Source of the DNA: Kmv34 sp964524965
GTDB lineage: Bacteria; Aerophobota; Aerophobia; Aerophobales; B3-G15
Assembly (NCBI GenBank): GCA_964524965.1
Contig: CAZGDY010000016.1
Coordinates: 1-21,015 of the forward strand
DNA: 21,015 bases
Direction: 5' to 3'
The number at the start of each line of letters is the position of its first letter. Position 1 is the stretch's first letter. Made by a program: the position numbers and the translations under genes. Below the pieces are notes generated by a model, which worked only from the letters and a program-made list of their open reading frames with translations, made no database searches and was not told the origin of the DNA. This document shows positions 5,186 to 13,667 of this stretch, piece by piece.

Positions 5186-8020
5186 TCATCCACGGGGTAC
5201 AGGTGTTGTATAACCTCCAGCGCCTGTCCAGCCAAAGACTTTATAAAATACTTCTTTTACTAAGCTGTCAAATTCGCTAGCAGCCCCTAGGCATCCTTTT
5301 AATTGAATGGAGGTAGCTCCTCCTCCCATAGGGCAGGTAATGCATAAAAGAATTCCCACCTTTTCTTGGTAGCGAAAAGCGACAAAACGACACTCTGCTC
5401 CCGGCCATATAGCTGAAACAACCTGGCGCAGATTATCTTCCACTATAATCTCTACCGGGGGGTAAGAGCCAACAAGAAGATTAATTCCTTCTTTTATTCC
5501 CTCATTAATACCCATTTTTTCAAAAGTTGTACCATAATAAACAAATAAATTTGCTTGATGATCAGGGGAGATAATTCTTAATCCTCCATAATAACCTGAT
5601 GGGTCTTGCATAATTTCTTCTTTCCAATCAGGAGGGCGGATTAATTTTAACGTATAAACAGTAGGATGAGCCAGATGAATCCAGTCAGATGGTGGGGTAC
5701 GTTGAGTAAGAGGAAGAGGATCTGCCCCCCGGGCTGAATCTTGTAAGATTTTGATACCCTCTGAGCCATTTCCGGAAGCTTGAGAGGTTTGAGAAGTTGG
5801 GGTAGTAGTTCTTTCTTCAGGACGTTCAGTAGTTTCTGTTGGTTGTTGAGTTTGTTGAGAGGTTTGAGAAGGAGTAGTTTGTGTTCTTTTTTCATCCAAT
5901 AAATTAATGCTGTTAAAGATTTGTTGCAAGAAAGGAGAGAAGACAGCGTATTGCTGTTTTATAGCTCCTGATCCCACCATAAGTTTTGCTGCGTTGTTTT
6001 GATATAAAACCAATAAGGTAAATACCCATACGTTTCCTTCAGAAGTAGCCTCTCCATCAACCCTTAAAGCGTCAATTGAGTTGATTTTAACCTCACTTCT
6101 TGAAATTACTGTATAGTTTTGCCATTTTTGTTTCAGCTGGGTTTCTGTGTTTTGTAAAAGATCTTGAGGAGGTTCATTTTGAGCTCTAAAGATAGTTACC
6201 CAGGCAAGATTTTGAGGATCATTTACATTTACTGCTTCTTGTTCTTCCCGGATTTTCCAGTCCGAAGGATAGGTGAAGGAGAATTTAAGCTGTTCGCTTG
6301 AGTATTGTTGCATGGTGGCAGTAGTTGATGTTTTTCCAGCTTCGCTTCTTTTTTCTACTGGGACATCGGCAGGAGCTTGTTGAGTTTGGGTTTGTACCTG
6401 AGTTGGGGGAAGGCGCCATCCCCATCTTTCCAAGATATCGTTTTCTAACTTTACTAGTTCCGGGCTAACTACTCCCTGGTTTTGCATTTGTTGTACATTA
6501 ACCATGTAGTATTTTCCTACCTGGAGTTCTGAAAGCTCTTTAGAAGCAAACTCTACAGATTTGTCGAAAGATAAAGCTTGGGCCTGGGGAGCTCCTACAG
6601 CCGCTCCGCTTATTGAGGTGCACTCAACAGGTAAAAGCCCTCCTCCGGGAAGAATAATCACGGGAAAACAATGCCCAGGAATAAGAACTAAGATACTCTC
6701 AAGGCCCACTGCCTCACATACACTGGCGTAAAGGATAGCAAGATCGACACAGGTTCCTGATTTATCTCTTAAAACATCCCTGGGGTATTTAACATCCTGG
6801 CCAAGTAAATGTTCTACCAAGAAACCAGAAGGAGTCTGGTAAGCCACGCCATTAGCTACTTCCAAATCATAAAGAGCTTTACAGAACTTGATAGCCGATT
6901 CCTGGTCAAGTCCGCTAGGAACTCCTCCCGCTAATCGAGATACCATTCCAGCTAAAGCTTTAACCGGAGAGTCAAGATGAGTAACCCAGGCTGCAAGCAT
7001 GGGGGAATTAGAGAAATATTCAGTCCAGGTACCCGTTATCTCTTGCATGGTTAAATTGCAAAATTCTATCTGATTTACGCCAAGTATTTCTATTCTCTCA
7101 CCGGTATGGTCTGAATAGGTATTTCTCTTTTCATCTTCGTAGTCGTACTTTATTTGCACATCAACGGGAGTTCGACTCAAAAGTTGGGTTATTTTTGATG
7201 AGATTACTGGATAGTAAAGATCTACCGCATATCCCCCAGGAACAATTAGAGAATAGCTTTGAGGTATTGACCAATCAGAGTACTCACCCAATTTGTAGCT
7301 TATTTTGAGGTTGTGGATGTTAGATTCCCCGCTATTTTTAAAAATTGCTTTAGCTACCCACATGCTTCCTTCAGATATATCAGGGTTTCCATATACCTTG
7401 TAAGTAGCAGCCATAAGTCGGGGTTTAGATTTCAGTAAAAGCTCAAGTTCGCAGTACCCTGAGGCAGGTTTTTCGGGTAAAGAATAGGCGAGTACTCCCT
7501 TTTCCTCATTATAGCGTATGTTGGAAGCTTCCTGGGGCAGGTTTATCATCATATCCATTACCTGAATCATTTGAGAATCTCCAGGAATTATCTCTAAAAA
7601 CATAGCTCTTTGTTCTTCCATAAAAATACAATCTGCACCCTCTCCCACATCCATTTCCCAGCGTCCCTTCTTGTTAACTGACGCTCCTAGAAAATCTGTC
7701 TTTAGGTGAAGCTGCCTTTGAGCATCGTCGTACTCTATCGTGGCATTAACTACTTCAAAAGTTGCTCTCTGAGAAGCAAATTCTCTTAATATTACATAGG
7801 GATTGGGATAGTTTCTCTTTATTTCTATATAAAGAGAATTGGTAGGAATTTTCCAGTTTAAATCCAGATGAAGATTACCTTTGGTATCTATTGTTCCTTC
7901 TCCGGTAATTCTGATGGTGTTAAAATCTTCTGTGGGAAGCTGAGCAAAAGCGAAGGATTGAAAAAAATAAGCCAGAAATAAAACTAACAAGAATAATAGA
8001 AGAATTTTACCTTTTTCCAT
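5186..8020 (-). CDS. Secreted transglutaminase-like protein with two PsbP-like domains
   Basis: A 944-residue exported protein. The signal peptide spans residues 1-26 (likely cleavage AFA-Q). The first 350 residues look like beta-rich domains without a clear family. A transglutaminase-like core follows: RDKSGTCVDLAILYAS (Cys424), PGHCFPVI (His450) and LLPVECTS (Glu466, where Asp is more common), so the Cys-His-acid triad is plausible. Two stretches resemble PsbP/DcrB-type domains (KFSFTYPSDWKI... and LKLIRPPDWKE...). A Q/T/S-rich linker joins them. The start at 8020 is chosen because GGGAGGAAG precedes it; an upstream in-frame ATG at 8065 lacks a site. It may be a peptidase or cross-linking enzyme at the cell surface; the substrate is unknown. 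Two stop codons in a row (TGA TAA) end it. Confidence 0.75.
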   Translation of the reverse strand: MEKGKILLLFLLVLFLAYFFQSFAFAQLPTEDFNTIRITGEGTIDTKGNLHLDLNWKIPTNSLYIEIKRNYPNPYVILREFASQRATFEVVNATIEYDDAQRQLHLKTDFLGASVNKKGRWEMDVGEGADCIFMEEQRAMFLEIIPGDSQMIQVMDMMINLPQEASNIRYNEEKGVLAYSLPEKPASGYCELELLLKSKPRLMAATYKVYGNPDISEGSMWVAKAIFKNSGESNIHNLKISYKLGEYSDWSIPQSYSLIVPGGYAVDLYYPVISSKITQLLSRTPVDVQIKYDYEDEKRNTYSDHTGERIEILGVNQIEFCNLTMQEITGTWTEYFSNSPMLAAWVTHLDSPVKALAGMVSRLAGGVPSGLDQESAIKFCKALYDLEVANGVAYQTPSGFLVEHLLGQDVKYPRDVLRDKSGTCVDLAILYASVCEAVGLESILVLIPGHCFPVIILPGGGLLPVECTSISGAAVGAPQAQALSFDKSVEFASKELSELQVGKYYMVNVQQMQNQGVVSPELVKLENDILERWGWRLPPTQVQTQTQQAPADVPVEKRSEAGKTSTTATMQQYSSEQLKFSFTYPSDWKIREEQEAVNVNDPQNLAWVTIFRAQNEPPQDLLQNTETQLKQKWQNYTVISRSEVKINSIDALRVDGEATSEGNVWVFTLLVLYQNNAAKLMVGSGAIKQQYAVFSPFLQQIFNSINLLDEKRTQTTPSQTSQQTQQPTETTERPEERTTTPTSQTSQASGNGSEGIKILQDSARGADPLPLTQRTPPSDWIHLAHPTVYTLKLIRPPDWKEEIMQDPSGYYGGLRIISPDHQANLFVYYGTTFEKMGINEGIKEGINLLVGSYPPVEIIVEDNLRQVVSAIWPGAECRFVAFRYQEKVGILLCITCPMGGGATSIQLKGCLGAASEFDSLVKEVFYKVFGWTGAGGYTTPVPRG

Positions 8021-8191
8021 CGCTTCCTCCCTAAAAAAGTCTTTTTTATTATTTATTGTTATCATTTTAAGGGAAATTATTTAATCAAACTGGTCTAAAG
8101 GAAAATATAGGTTTTCTCAGAAGGAGAAAGTGCAGCGGGTTGTTTGTCTGGTAGCTCTTCATTAATTAAAAAAGACCCAAGCTTTACAAAA

Positions 8192-8267
8192 TGGAGCGGG
8201 GAACGGGATTTGAACCCGCGACCATCGGCTTGGAAGGCCGAAGCTCTACCAGCTGAGCTATCCCCGC
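8192..8267 (-). tRNA. tRNA-Gly(TCC)
   Basis: Reading the minus strand gives a full cloverleaf: acceptor GCGGGGA/TCCCCGC, D-stem GCTC/GAGC, anticodon stem TCGGC/GCCGA around loop CTTCCAA (anticodon TCC), and a T-arm with TTCAAAT. Discriminator T is followed by an encoded CCA (8192-8194). The promoter is at 8312-8340. Confidence 0.96.
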
Positions 8268-8311
8268 ATCCTTATTATTTTAAGTGACCTAATGACTTTT
8301 TTAACTCTTAT

Positions 8312-8340
8312 AATATATATAGTTTTTGGAGTTAAGTCAA
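8312..8340 (-). promoter_or_regulatory. Promoter of tRNA-Gly
   Basis: On the minus strand, -35 TTGACT (8340-8335), 17-bp spacer and -10 TATATT (8317-8312). The predicted start is near 8305, about 38 bases before the mature tRNA. The same boxes and spacing precede tRNA-Arg at 17285-17313. Confidence 0.65.
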
Positions 8341-8601
8341 TATCACCTTATTTTAAGTCAAGTAGCTTGGATAGCACATTAACCTTTTCCCCCAAGTGGA
8401 AAGCTACATTGTGTCGCCTTAGATTTAAAGAACGGCAAGAATCTTACTAAAATTCGAGCCTGTTTTCTTTAATACGATTATGCAATAAGAAACTCAGCAG
8501 TTTTGGAGGTACAAGAAGTAGATTAATTTAAAACACAGAAATTTTGGGATAAAATTATAATAAAGCTTTTATAACATCATTTTAGCTTTTGCCGGAATCC
8601 T
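8341..8601. other. Intergenic region without a recognised gene
   Basis: AT-rich sequence between the tRNA-Gly promoter and the end of the LamG-domain gene. It holds no convincing open frame. GTAGCTTGG near 8361 can pair partly with CCAAGTGG and AAAGCTAC near 8391-8408. A short AAAGCT/AGCTTT dyad occurs near 8565-8590, just past the LamG gene's stop, but without a clean T-tract. No promoter is evident. Confidence 0.4.
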
Positions 8602-10866
8602 CTATTGGCTAATACCCACCAATATAGTGATAATCTCTTCCTTTTTTTTCTCTATTACTCCCTCTTCAGTTTTGATTGTAAAGGTAATCCCATCAAAGCT
8701 CAAAAACTCACCCATTATCAACTCGCCAGTAGATAAACGAAAAACATCTTTATCACCCGTGAGAACCGGTATAAGTTGAATAATTATTGGTGGTTGAACC
8801 ACAGGTTGGGTAATTTTCATATCAGCCCTTATTTCTGCTTGGGATAATCCTCGATTGTATATTCGAACCTCATCAATAAGGCCTTTGAAGTAGCGGTTTT
8901 CATTTGGTCGCAAGCCGATGTAGAAATCGTAAGTTGTTTGCAAGCTCAACCATTGAATTTTTGTGGTTGCTACCAATTCTCCATTGTGGTAGAGTTTCCC
9001 GTAGATACCATCATAGGTAACAGCAATATGCTGCCAACCAGTACTTATCACCTCAGGAGCTTCGAGGAGACAATATCCTCGGGTGTTCACCAAATTAGCG
9101 TACAAATCAGACCATCTGCGCCACTGCCATAGATGAACTCCAGCATGGGTGCCATCGTTGTACTCCAAGATTGGATAAGGATTTCCCTTTTCAGGATTGA
9201 TCCAAGCCTCAAGAGTAATTTCATTTTTGGTGTCAAGGGACGGATTGGAAGGAACTTTAAGGTAATCATCTTTTCCATCAAAGCTTAAGGCACCCCCGAA
9301 TTTACCGGTTACCCAAGTTGCTCCTTGAATGGTACCGTGATTGCCATAACCGGAGCTATCGTAGGCAGTGATGCCAGTTTTTTCATCAAATTTCCAGTAG
9401 GCAATAAGTTCCGGGGCAGCAAGTGGGGTAACAAGATCTGTGCCAGTAGGAGGTTCATCTCCAATTGTATCTTCGATTTTAATATAATCAAAAAAGGCAT
9501 ACTCGTAGTACCAATCGTTAGCCCGAACTTCGATTTCAATGGCAGCACTCTCGCCAGAATAATTTGAGAGGTCAAAGCTTATGTCTTGCCAGCCTTGACT
9601 TCCGGTGATGATTTTTTCTTTTCCTAGAGGCTCACCGTTTACTTTGACTGCTAAGACCCAGTCTCCATCTACATTTCGATTTCCAGAAACCCCCATCTTC
9701 AAGGTAGGTTTTGGTCCAGTGAGGATGAGATCTCTTTTAAGTAAGGCTGGTTCTTGTTGAGTTTTTGGGTGGAGGTACAAAATCCCTTCCCGTCCCGGAT
9801 TGGGATTAGCACCTTTCTTTCTTACCGCTTGAGGGTAAAAACCTGCTTTTACTTCCCCGCCAAAGTCCTTTAAGGTGCTAACAATTGTCCATTCCTGAGC
9901 CCACTTCTCGGAAGCCTGGGAAAGATCCAACACCCCTTGTTCCGCTGCCGGAGGTTCAGTTAAAAGTTTTGTGAGTTTTACATTGTCAAGAAGAAGACCT
10001 TGATTATCTTCTCCACTATGCTCAAAAATAATCACCTCATTGGCAGATTTTGGTACAGAAATTTCACGAGTTATCTTACTAAAAGGTTCATTTTGGTTCA
10101 GGCTAAATTTCTCCTGATAAAGACTACCCAAACTCACAGTTACCGTATTGGGACCGCTCATGGGACTGCCAGCAAGCTCAAAATCCAGTTGGTATTTTCC
10201 CGATTCAAGCTCGAAGATAGTCTTTGACTGGAGTTTGCTTGCCTTTCCAGTAGAGCCATCTAGGTCAAGATAAAGACCGTAATCTGGAAAGAAGTCCCAG
10301 AACCCGTGGCCAATTAAATCTACACTTCCCTGAATCACGTCCCAGTTGACAAGATTGGAGTAGTTCAAAGTACCCCGCTCTTGATTCTCAGAATTAAAGT
10401 CATCCTCCAGTATGAGAGAAGTTGCAAGATCAAAGGATTCTTGAGAAAAAGATTCAGCCTCGCTAACTTGAAAGAAGAGAGTATCAAAAGCGTACTCCTG
10501 GTCAGCTCGGGCCTCCAAAATTATCTCCCACTCACCCACATCAGCTTCTTTTGCTAGTTTTTCTAACAGAGGATGAACTCCAGGCTCTAACGTCTTTTCT
10601 CCGGAGTCTTCTTCTAAGGGGCTAATGAGAAACCACCCTACCTGGCATTTGGCGCTTACCTCTAAGTAAATGGTTATTTGCTCACCTACCTGGTAAACTT
10701 CTCCCGATACATTTTCTCCCTGGCCTCCTTTATCGGTCCAAAGATCTACGGTGAAAAGAGTTTCTTGAGCATTTACCCTAACAATTCCTAGAGAAAAAGT
10801 CATAAATAAGAAGGCAAAAAAAAGACCCTTAACTCCAATCTTCCACCATCTTGTATTTTTCTTCAT
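8602..10866 (-). CDS. Secreted LamG-domain protein with jelly-roll repeats and SH3-like tail
   Basis: A 754-residue exported protein. The signal peptide spans residues 1-33 (likely cleavage VNA-Q). Beta-rich regions follow, including one resembling a carbohydrate-binding jelly roll (DDFNSE... to LLLDNVKLTKL) and a second ending FFDYIKIED. A LamG/concanavalin-like domain spans about residues 486-680, with YWKFDE, DSSGYGNHG, ALSFDGKDDYL, LEAWINP, WQHIAVTYDG and GLIDEVRIYNRGLS. The last 55 residues (VFRLSTGELIMGEFLSFDG...) look like a small SH3- or Sm-like barrel. It probably binds glycan or polymer at the surface; no catalytic motif was seen. The ATG at 10866 is chosen over one at 10941 because it gives a complete signal peptide and lies after the promoter at 10914-10941; GGAG is about 11 bases upstream. 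Confidence 0.75.
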   Translation of the reverse strand: MKKNTRWWKIGVKGLFFAFLFMTFSLGIVRVNAQETLFTVDLWTDKGGQGENVSGEVYQVGEQITIYLEVSAKCQVGWFLISPLEEDSGEKTLEPGVHPLLEKLAKEADVGEWEIILEARADQEYAFDTLFFQVSEAESFSQESFDLATSLILEDDFNSENQERGTLNYSNLVNWDVIQGSVDLIGHGFWDFFPDYGLYLDLDGSTGKASKLQSKTIFELESGKYQLDFELAGSPMSGPNTVTVSLGSLYQEKFSLNQNEPFSKITREISVPKSANEVIIFEHSGEDNQGLLLDNVKLTKLLTEPPAAEQGVLDLSQASEKWAQEWTIVSTLKDFGGEVKAGFYPQAVRKKGANPNPGREGILYLHPKTQQEPALLKRDLILTGPKPTLKMGVSGNRNVDGDWVLAVKVNGEPLGKEKIITGSQGWQDISFDLSNYSGESAAIEIEVRANDWYYEYAFFDYIKIEDTIGDEPPTGTDLVTPLAAPELIAYWKFDEKTGITAYDSSGYGNHGTIQGATWVTGKFGGALSFDGKDDYLKVPSNPSLDTKNEITLEAWINPEKGNPYPILEYNDGTHAGVHLWQWRRWSDLYANLVNTRGYCLLEAPEVISTGWQHIAVTYDGIYGKLYHNGELVATTKIQWLSLQTTYDFYIGLRPNENRYFKGLIDEVRIYNRGLSQAEIRADMKITQPVVQPPIIIQLIPVLTGDKDVFRLSTGELIMGEFLSFDGITFTIKTEEGVIEKKKEEIITILVGISQ

Positions 10867-10913
10867 TTTTATTCTTTCTCCATCAAAATGTGATATGAAA
10901 ATATGACTTCTCC

Positions 10914-10941
10914 AGTGTAACTGGAAAAAAGGGACTGTCAA
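10914..10941 (-). promoter_or_regulatory. Promoter of the LamG gene with overlapping dyad
   Basis: On the minus strand, -35 TTGACA (10941-10936), 16-bp spacer and -10 TACACT (10919-10914). The perfect dyad CCAGT-GTA-ACTGG (10912-10924) covers the -10 box and could be an operator. The predicted start is near 10907, giving a 41-base leader. Confidence 0.5.
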
Positions 10942-11002
10942 ATCCGCAAAGAACCACCGCTCATTTTTTATTTATAGATTAAAAAGTTAATTATTTGACA
11001 GT
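10934..11002. repeat. 10-bp inverted repeat shared by divergent promoter regions
   Basis: ACTGTCAAAT (10934-10943) and its exact reverse complement ATTTGACAGT (10993-11002) lie 49 bp apart between the divergently transcribed LamG gene and the gene at 11073. Each arm contains TTGACA pointing away from the other. The left arm serves a plausible promoter; the right arm has only a poor -10 (TACCGT at 11018-11023). Confidence 0.5.
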
Positions 11003-11072
11003 AGCTAAGAGTTGAGGTACCGTAGCAAAAGAATATTTTCTACAACTCAAAATATTTTTGCTGAGGAAAACA

Positions 11073-12137
11073 GTGAGGAAAATACCACTTATGTTTCTGG
11101 TCGTAGGAGTACTCATGATTGTGGTTTCTCAGATTAGTTTTTCTGCAAGCTCTCAGTTCAGCATCTATTACCACGATAAGTGCTATGAAATTTGCTTACA
11201 CACTAATAAATTCGCCATTCTCGTCCTTGCTATTCCTGATCAGAGAAAAGCTTTTGATGCTGCCAAGCAAACTGCTGATAAAGCCTGGGCCACAATACTT
11301 CCGGCGGTAGAATCTGCCAGAATAGCCCGGCAAAGAGCTTGTGAATCCGGTTCCTTCGGTGATGTTAAAGGTGCTGAAAGCTTTTTTAAAGATATTAGTG
11401 CTGCGGAAGAGACTATTCAGGACGCAAAAAAAGATATTGAAAAAACAGTCCAATCTGCATCCAGGCTCTGGAATGTGTTGGAAGTGTACAGAAAGGTAGG
11501 ACCCTGGTTAAACAGTCTTATTAACGAAGCAGAAGTTATCCGGCAGCAGTGGGAAACTGAGAGAAAAAAACAAAATATCTTTAACTATGATTCTATAGTA
11601 AACAAAGCAGATGAATGGTTGAGTTATGCTAAAAAAGTACTGGCCGAAAGCCCACCGGATAGAGCTATGGAAAATCATTTACCTCAAATGAATTTATATC
11701 TGGAAGGTATACCTGGATGGACTAAAGTAGTTAAGGGGTACTATAAGGAAGCACAAAAGTGTGCTGAAAAGGCTTCTGAAGCTACTTTAAAAAAGTCACA
11801 ACCAACTCTTAAGACCTTCACCGGCACTTGGGAAGTTAAACTTAGCCATCGTAAGTACGCTAAGCACGACTATTTAACTAAGGTAGTCATTGTTCATGAA
11901 GGGTCTCACCGTACCGGTACCTTTGGCATTACCAAGATTAAGGGAAAGATATCTGCTAACAATACTCTTGATTTAAAAATCTTGGGTGATGATCCAGCCC
12001 TCGACATCTACATGACTTTTATAGCAACCTTGTCGGAGGGTGGAAACTTATTTAAGGGTTTGTACCGATCATTCTCTCCGGCTGCTTTTGAGTATGAGCG
12101 TATTGGTTGGGATTGTGTCGGTGAGCGTATAAAATGA
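11073..12137 (+). CDS. Secreted coiled-coil protein of unknown function with lipocalin-like C-terminus
   Basis: A 354-residue protein not matched to a family by eye. The signal peptide covers residues 1 to about 25 (VRKIPLMFLVVGVLM..., cleavage near SFSA). A mostly helical middle (about 50-245) is rich in A, E, K and Q, with coiled-coil-like stretches. The C-terminal 100 residues, from FTGTWEVKL onward, look like a small antiparallel beta barrel of lipocalin type (GTW start, repeated G-x-F/I strands). The GTG at 11073 is chosen because TGAGGA (11062-11067) sits just before it; an in-frame TTG at 11058 has none. Two cysteines (KCYEIC) lie soon after the signal peptide. It is divergent from the LamG gene across a region with paired TTGACA arms, so the two surface proteins may be co-regulated. 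Confidence 0.6.
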   Translation: MRKIPLMFLVVGVLMIVVSQISFSASSQFSIYYHDKCYEICLHTNKFAILVLAIPDQRKAFDAAKQTADKAWATILPAVESARIARQRACESGSFGDVKGAESFFKDISAAEETIQDAKKDIEKTVQSASRLWNVLEVYRKVGPWLNSLINEAEVIRQQWETERKKQNIFNYDSIVNKADEWLSYAKKVLAESPPDRAMENHLPQMNLYLEGIPGWTKVVKGYYKEAQKCAEKASEATLKKSQPTLKTFTGTWEVKLSHRKYAKHDYLTKVVIVHEGSHRTGTFGITKIKGKISANNTLDLKILGDDPALDIYMTFIATLSEGGNLFKGLYRSFSPAAFEYERIGWDCVGERIK

Positions 12138-12372
12138 TTTCAAAGATTTTGTGGTGAGCAACAAGGAAAGGATGTTTTCATTTTAATTTAGCTAAGTTGA
12201 TTGTCACAGTTTTTATTCATTTTTTCTTTACAACACACACAAGCGTATCACCTATTTTATCTTTCTCCCCAAAGATTTTTTTGCGAACTCTTAAATTGGA
12301 CAATTTCAAGGATGACAGTTAAGGTATTTTGATAAGATTAATAAACTAGAGTTTAACAAATGATGCAAATCC

Positions 12373-12798
12373 ATGAAAGCTGTTAAATTATTTATAAGAA
12401 CACTATGGAAAATTCTTTTTCTTATTACTGCTGGTCTTGTATTTGCTATTGCTCTTAGTGTTTTTGTTACTCCAGAAGTGATTAACAACTTTAAGTTTGG
12501 CATAAGTGATCCTTTCCTTGTTGTGTATGCAGCACTCATTGGGTTTGTTTTACCTGGACCACGTTATATTCTTTACCCTGCTTTGATAAAACTTGTTGGG
12601 CTTGGCCTTGGTCCCGGAGTTGTTATTGCGTTGATTTCTGGGCATGTGCTTATCGAACCAGCTACTTTTTTTGTTGAGGCCGGATTTTTTGGTTTTTTAT
12701 TTCCCCTCAAACGTTTTTTAGTTTCATTCATTATTACTATTTGTGCAGGCATGTTAACCATTGCGTTAACTACCTATTGTGGCTGGAGGATTTTGTGA
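12373..12798 (+). CDS. Half-size permease-like membrane protein A
   Basis: A 141-residue membrane protein with about four hydrophobic segments. The central motif GFVLPGPRYILYPALIK, followed by GHVLIEPATFFVEAGFFG, recurs in the next gene's product, so the two are paralogous halves. The general pattern (glycine- and proline-rich loop, short repeat of about four helices, two copies per transporter) resembles the UPF0718/ArsP permease group, but the cysteines typical of ArsP are absent from the motif. The substrate is unknown. The ribosome binding site before the ATG is poor, so the true start may differ. The stop codon overlaps the start of the second half by four bases (GTGA), indicating coupled translation. 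Confidence 0.6.
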   Translation: MKAVKLFIRTLWKILFLITAGLVFAIALSVFVTPEVINNFKFGISDPFLVVYAALIGFVLPGPRYILYPALIKLVGLGLGPGVVIALISGHVLIEPATFFVEAGFFGFLFPLKRFLVSFIITICAGMLTIALTTYCGWRIL

Positions 12799-13412
12799 GA
12801 AAACCCTCTCTTGAAATAACAGTGGGTCTTGCTCTTTTTGCTATTTCCGGGGTATTATTTGCAATTGCTCCTTTTAGGATTATCACGGCACTTCAGGAGA
12901 ATATTGCTCTTGTTATTAAAATCTTACTGTTGGCTTTGGTTGTGGTAGGGATTTCTGTTGCTATTCATTATCTCATCCCTCCTGAGTTTGCAGCACGGCA
13001 CCTTCAAAAAAATAAGATAGAATATCTATTCTACGCCACATTCCTTGGTATCCTTACTCCTGGACCAGTATACGCTGTTTATCCTATTTTACTTACTCTC
13101 AAAAGAAAAGGTATTCATAACTCCATATTAGTTTCCTACATTACTGGCCAGACAATAATTGGCCCTGCGCGGATACCTTTGGAGGCAGGGTTGTTGGGAA
13201 CAAAATTTTTGCTATATCGTCTTTTTTTGGCAGTAATTTTAGGACCTTTAGCTGGTATTCTCTATAGCTTATTATCAAGGAAGTTTCCTGATAAAAAAAT
13301 NNNNNNNNNNNNNNNNNNNNNNNNNNNNNNNNNNNNNNNNNNNNNNNNNNNNNNNNNNNNNNNNNNNNNNNNNNNNNNNNNNNNNNNNNNNNNNNNNNNN
13401 ATAAAAAAATAA
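12795..13412 (+). CDS. Half-size permease-like membrane protein B (end runs into assembly gap)
   Basis: A GTG start at 12795 overlaps the TGA of the previous gene and follows a strong GGAGGA (12785-12790). About 168 residues are visible before the Ns at 13301. It has an N-terminal pair of hydrophobic segments not present in half A, then the shared core: PPEF, FLGILTPGPVYAVYPILLTL and GQTIIGPARIPLEAGLLG. Together the two proteins would give the two pseudosymmetric halves of one transporter. The end is uncertain: read through the Ns it stops at 13412. If the 10-mer repeated on both sides of the gap is a true overlap, the protein ends DKKIREINF with TGA at 13427-13429. Confidence 0.6.
   Translation: MRKPSLEITVGLALFAISGVLFAIAPFRIITALQENIALVIKILLLALVVVGISVAIHYLIPPEFAARHLQKNKIEYLFYATFLGILTPGPVYAVYPILLTLKRKGIHNSILVSYITGQTIIGPARIPLEAGLLGTKFLLYRLFLAVILGPLAGILYSLLSRKFPDKKXXXXXXXXXXXXXXXXXXXXXXXXXXXXXXXXXXIKK
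13301..13400. other. Assembly gap (100 Ns)
   Basis: Exactly 100 Ns, a conventional scaffold gap of unknown size. The ten bases before it (ATAAAAAAAT, 13291-13300) equal the ten after it (13401-13410), so the flanking contigs may overlap. Confidence 0.98.
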
Positions 13413-13638
13413 GGGAAATAAATTTTTGATAAAAGAACTCGAATTCTCTTAAAATCGGATAATAATAAGGTCTAAACTAATCAGATTTGGGACTTATATG
13501 ACGAAGTAGGCTTGCTTTATTTAGCGGCCACAATGGTCTGAATGAGTTGCTAAAATTGGAAAACAATTTAGGTTGTTATAATTTTAGTAGGGTCAGTAAA
13601 TCTCAAAAAAAGTTGAAAGAAATCTATCATTAAAGTAA

Positions 13639-13655
13639 ATGATTTTTTAAATCAT
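13639..13655. repeat. Perfect dyad before the creatininase-family gene
   Basis: ATGATTT-TTT-AAATCAT is a perfect 7-bp inverted repeat ending one base before the AGGAGG site (13657-13662). It could be an operator or an RNA hairpin affecting ribosome access. It is AT-rich, so chance is possible. Confidence 0.3.
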
Positions 13656-13667
13656 CAGGAGGTTTAA

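Noticed and set aside
8361..8408. Structured RNA from the GTAGCTT/AAGCTAC pairing in the tRNA-Gly upstream region
   Set aside because: Seven pairs across about 30 bases without supporting features or a promoter reading through it; chance is likely.
10995..11023. Plus-strand promoter TTGACA-17-TACCGT for the gene at 11073
   Set aside because: The -35 is perfect but the -10 matches poorly, so I list only the inverted repeat and not a promoter.
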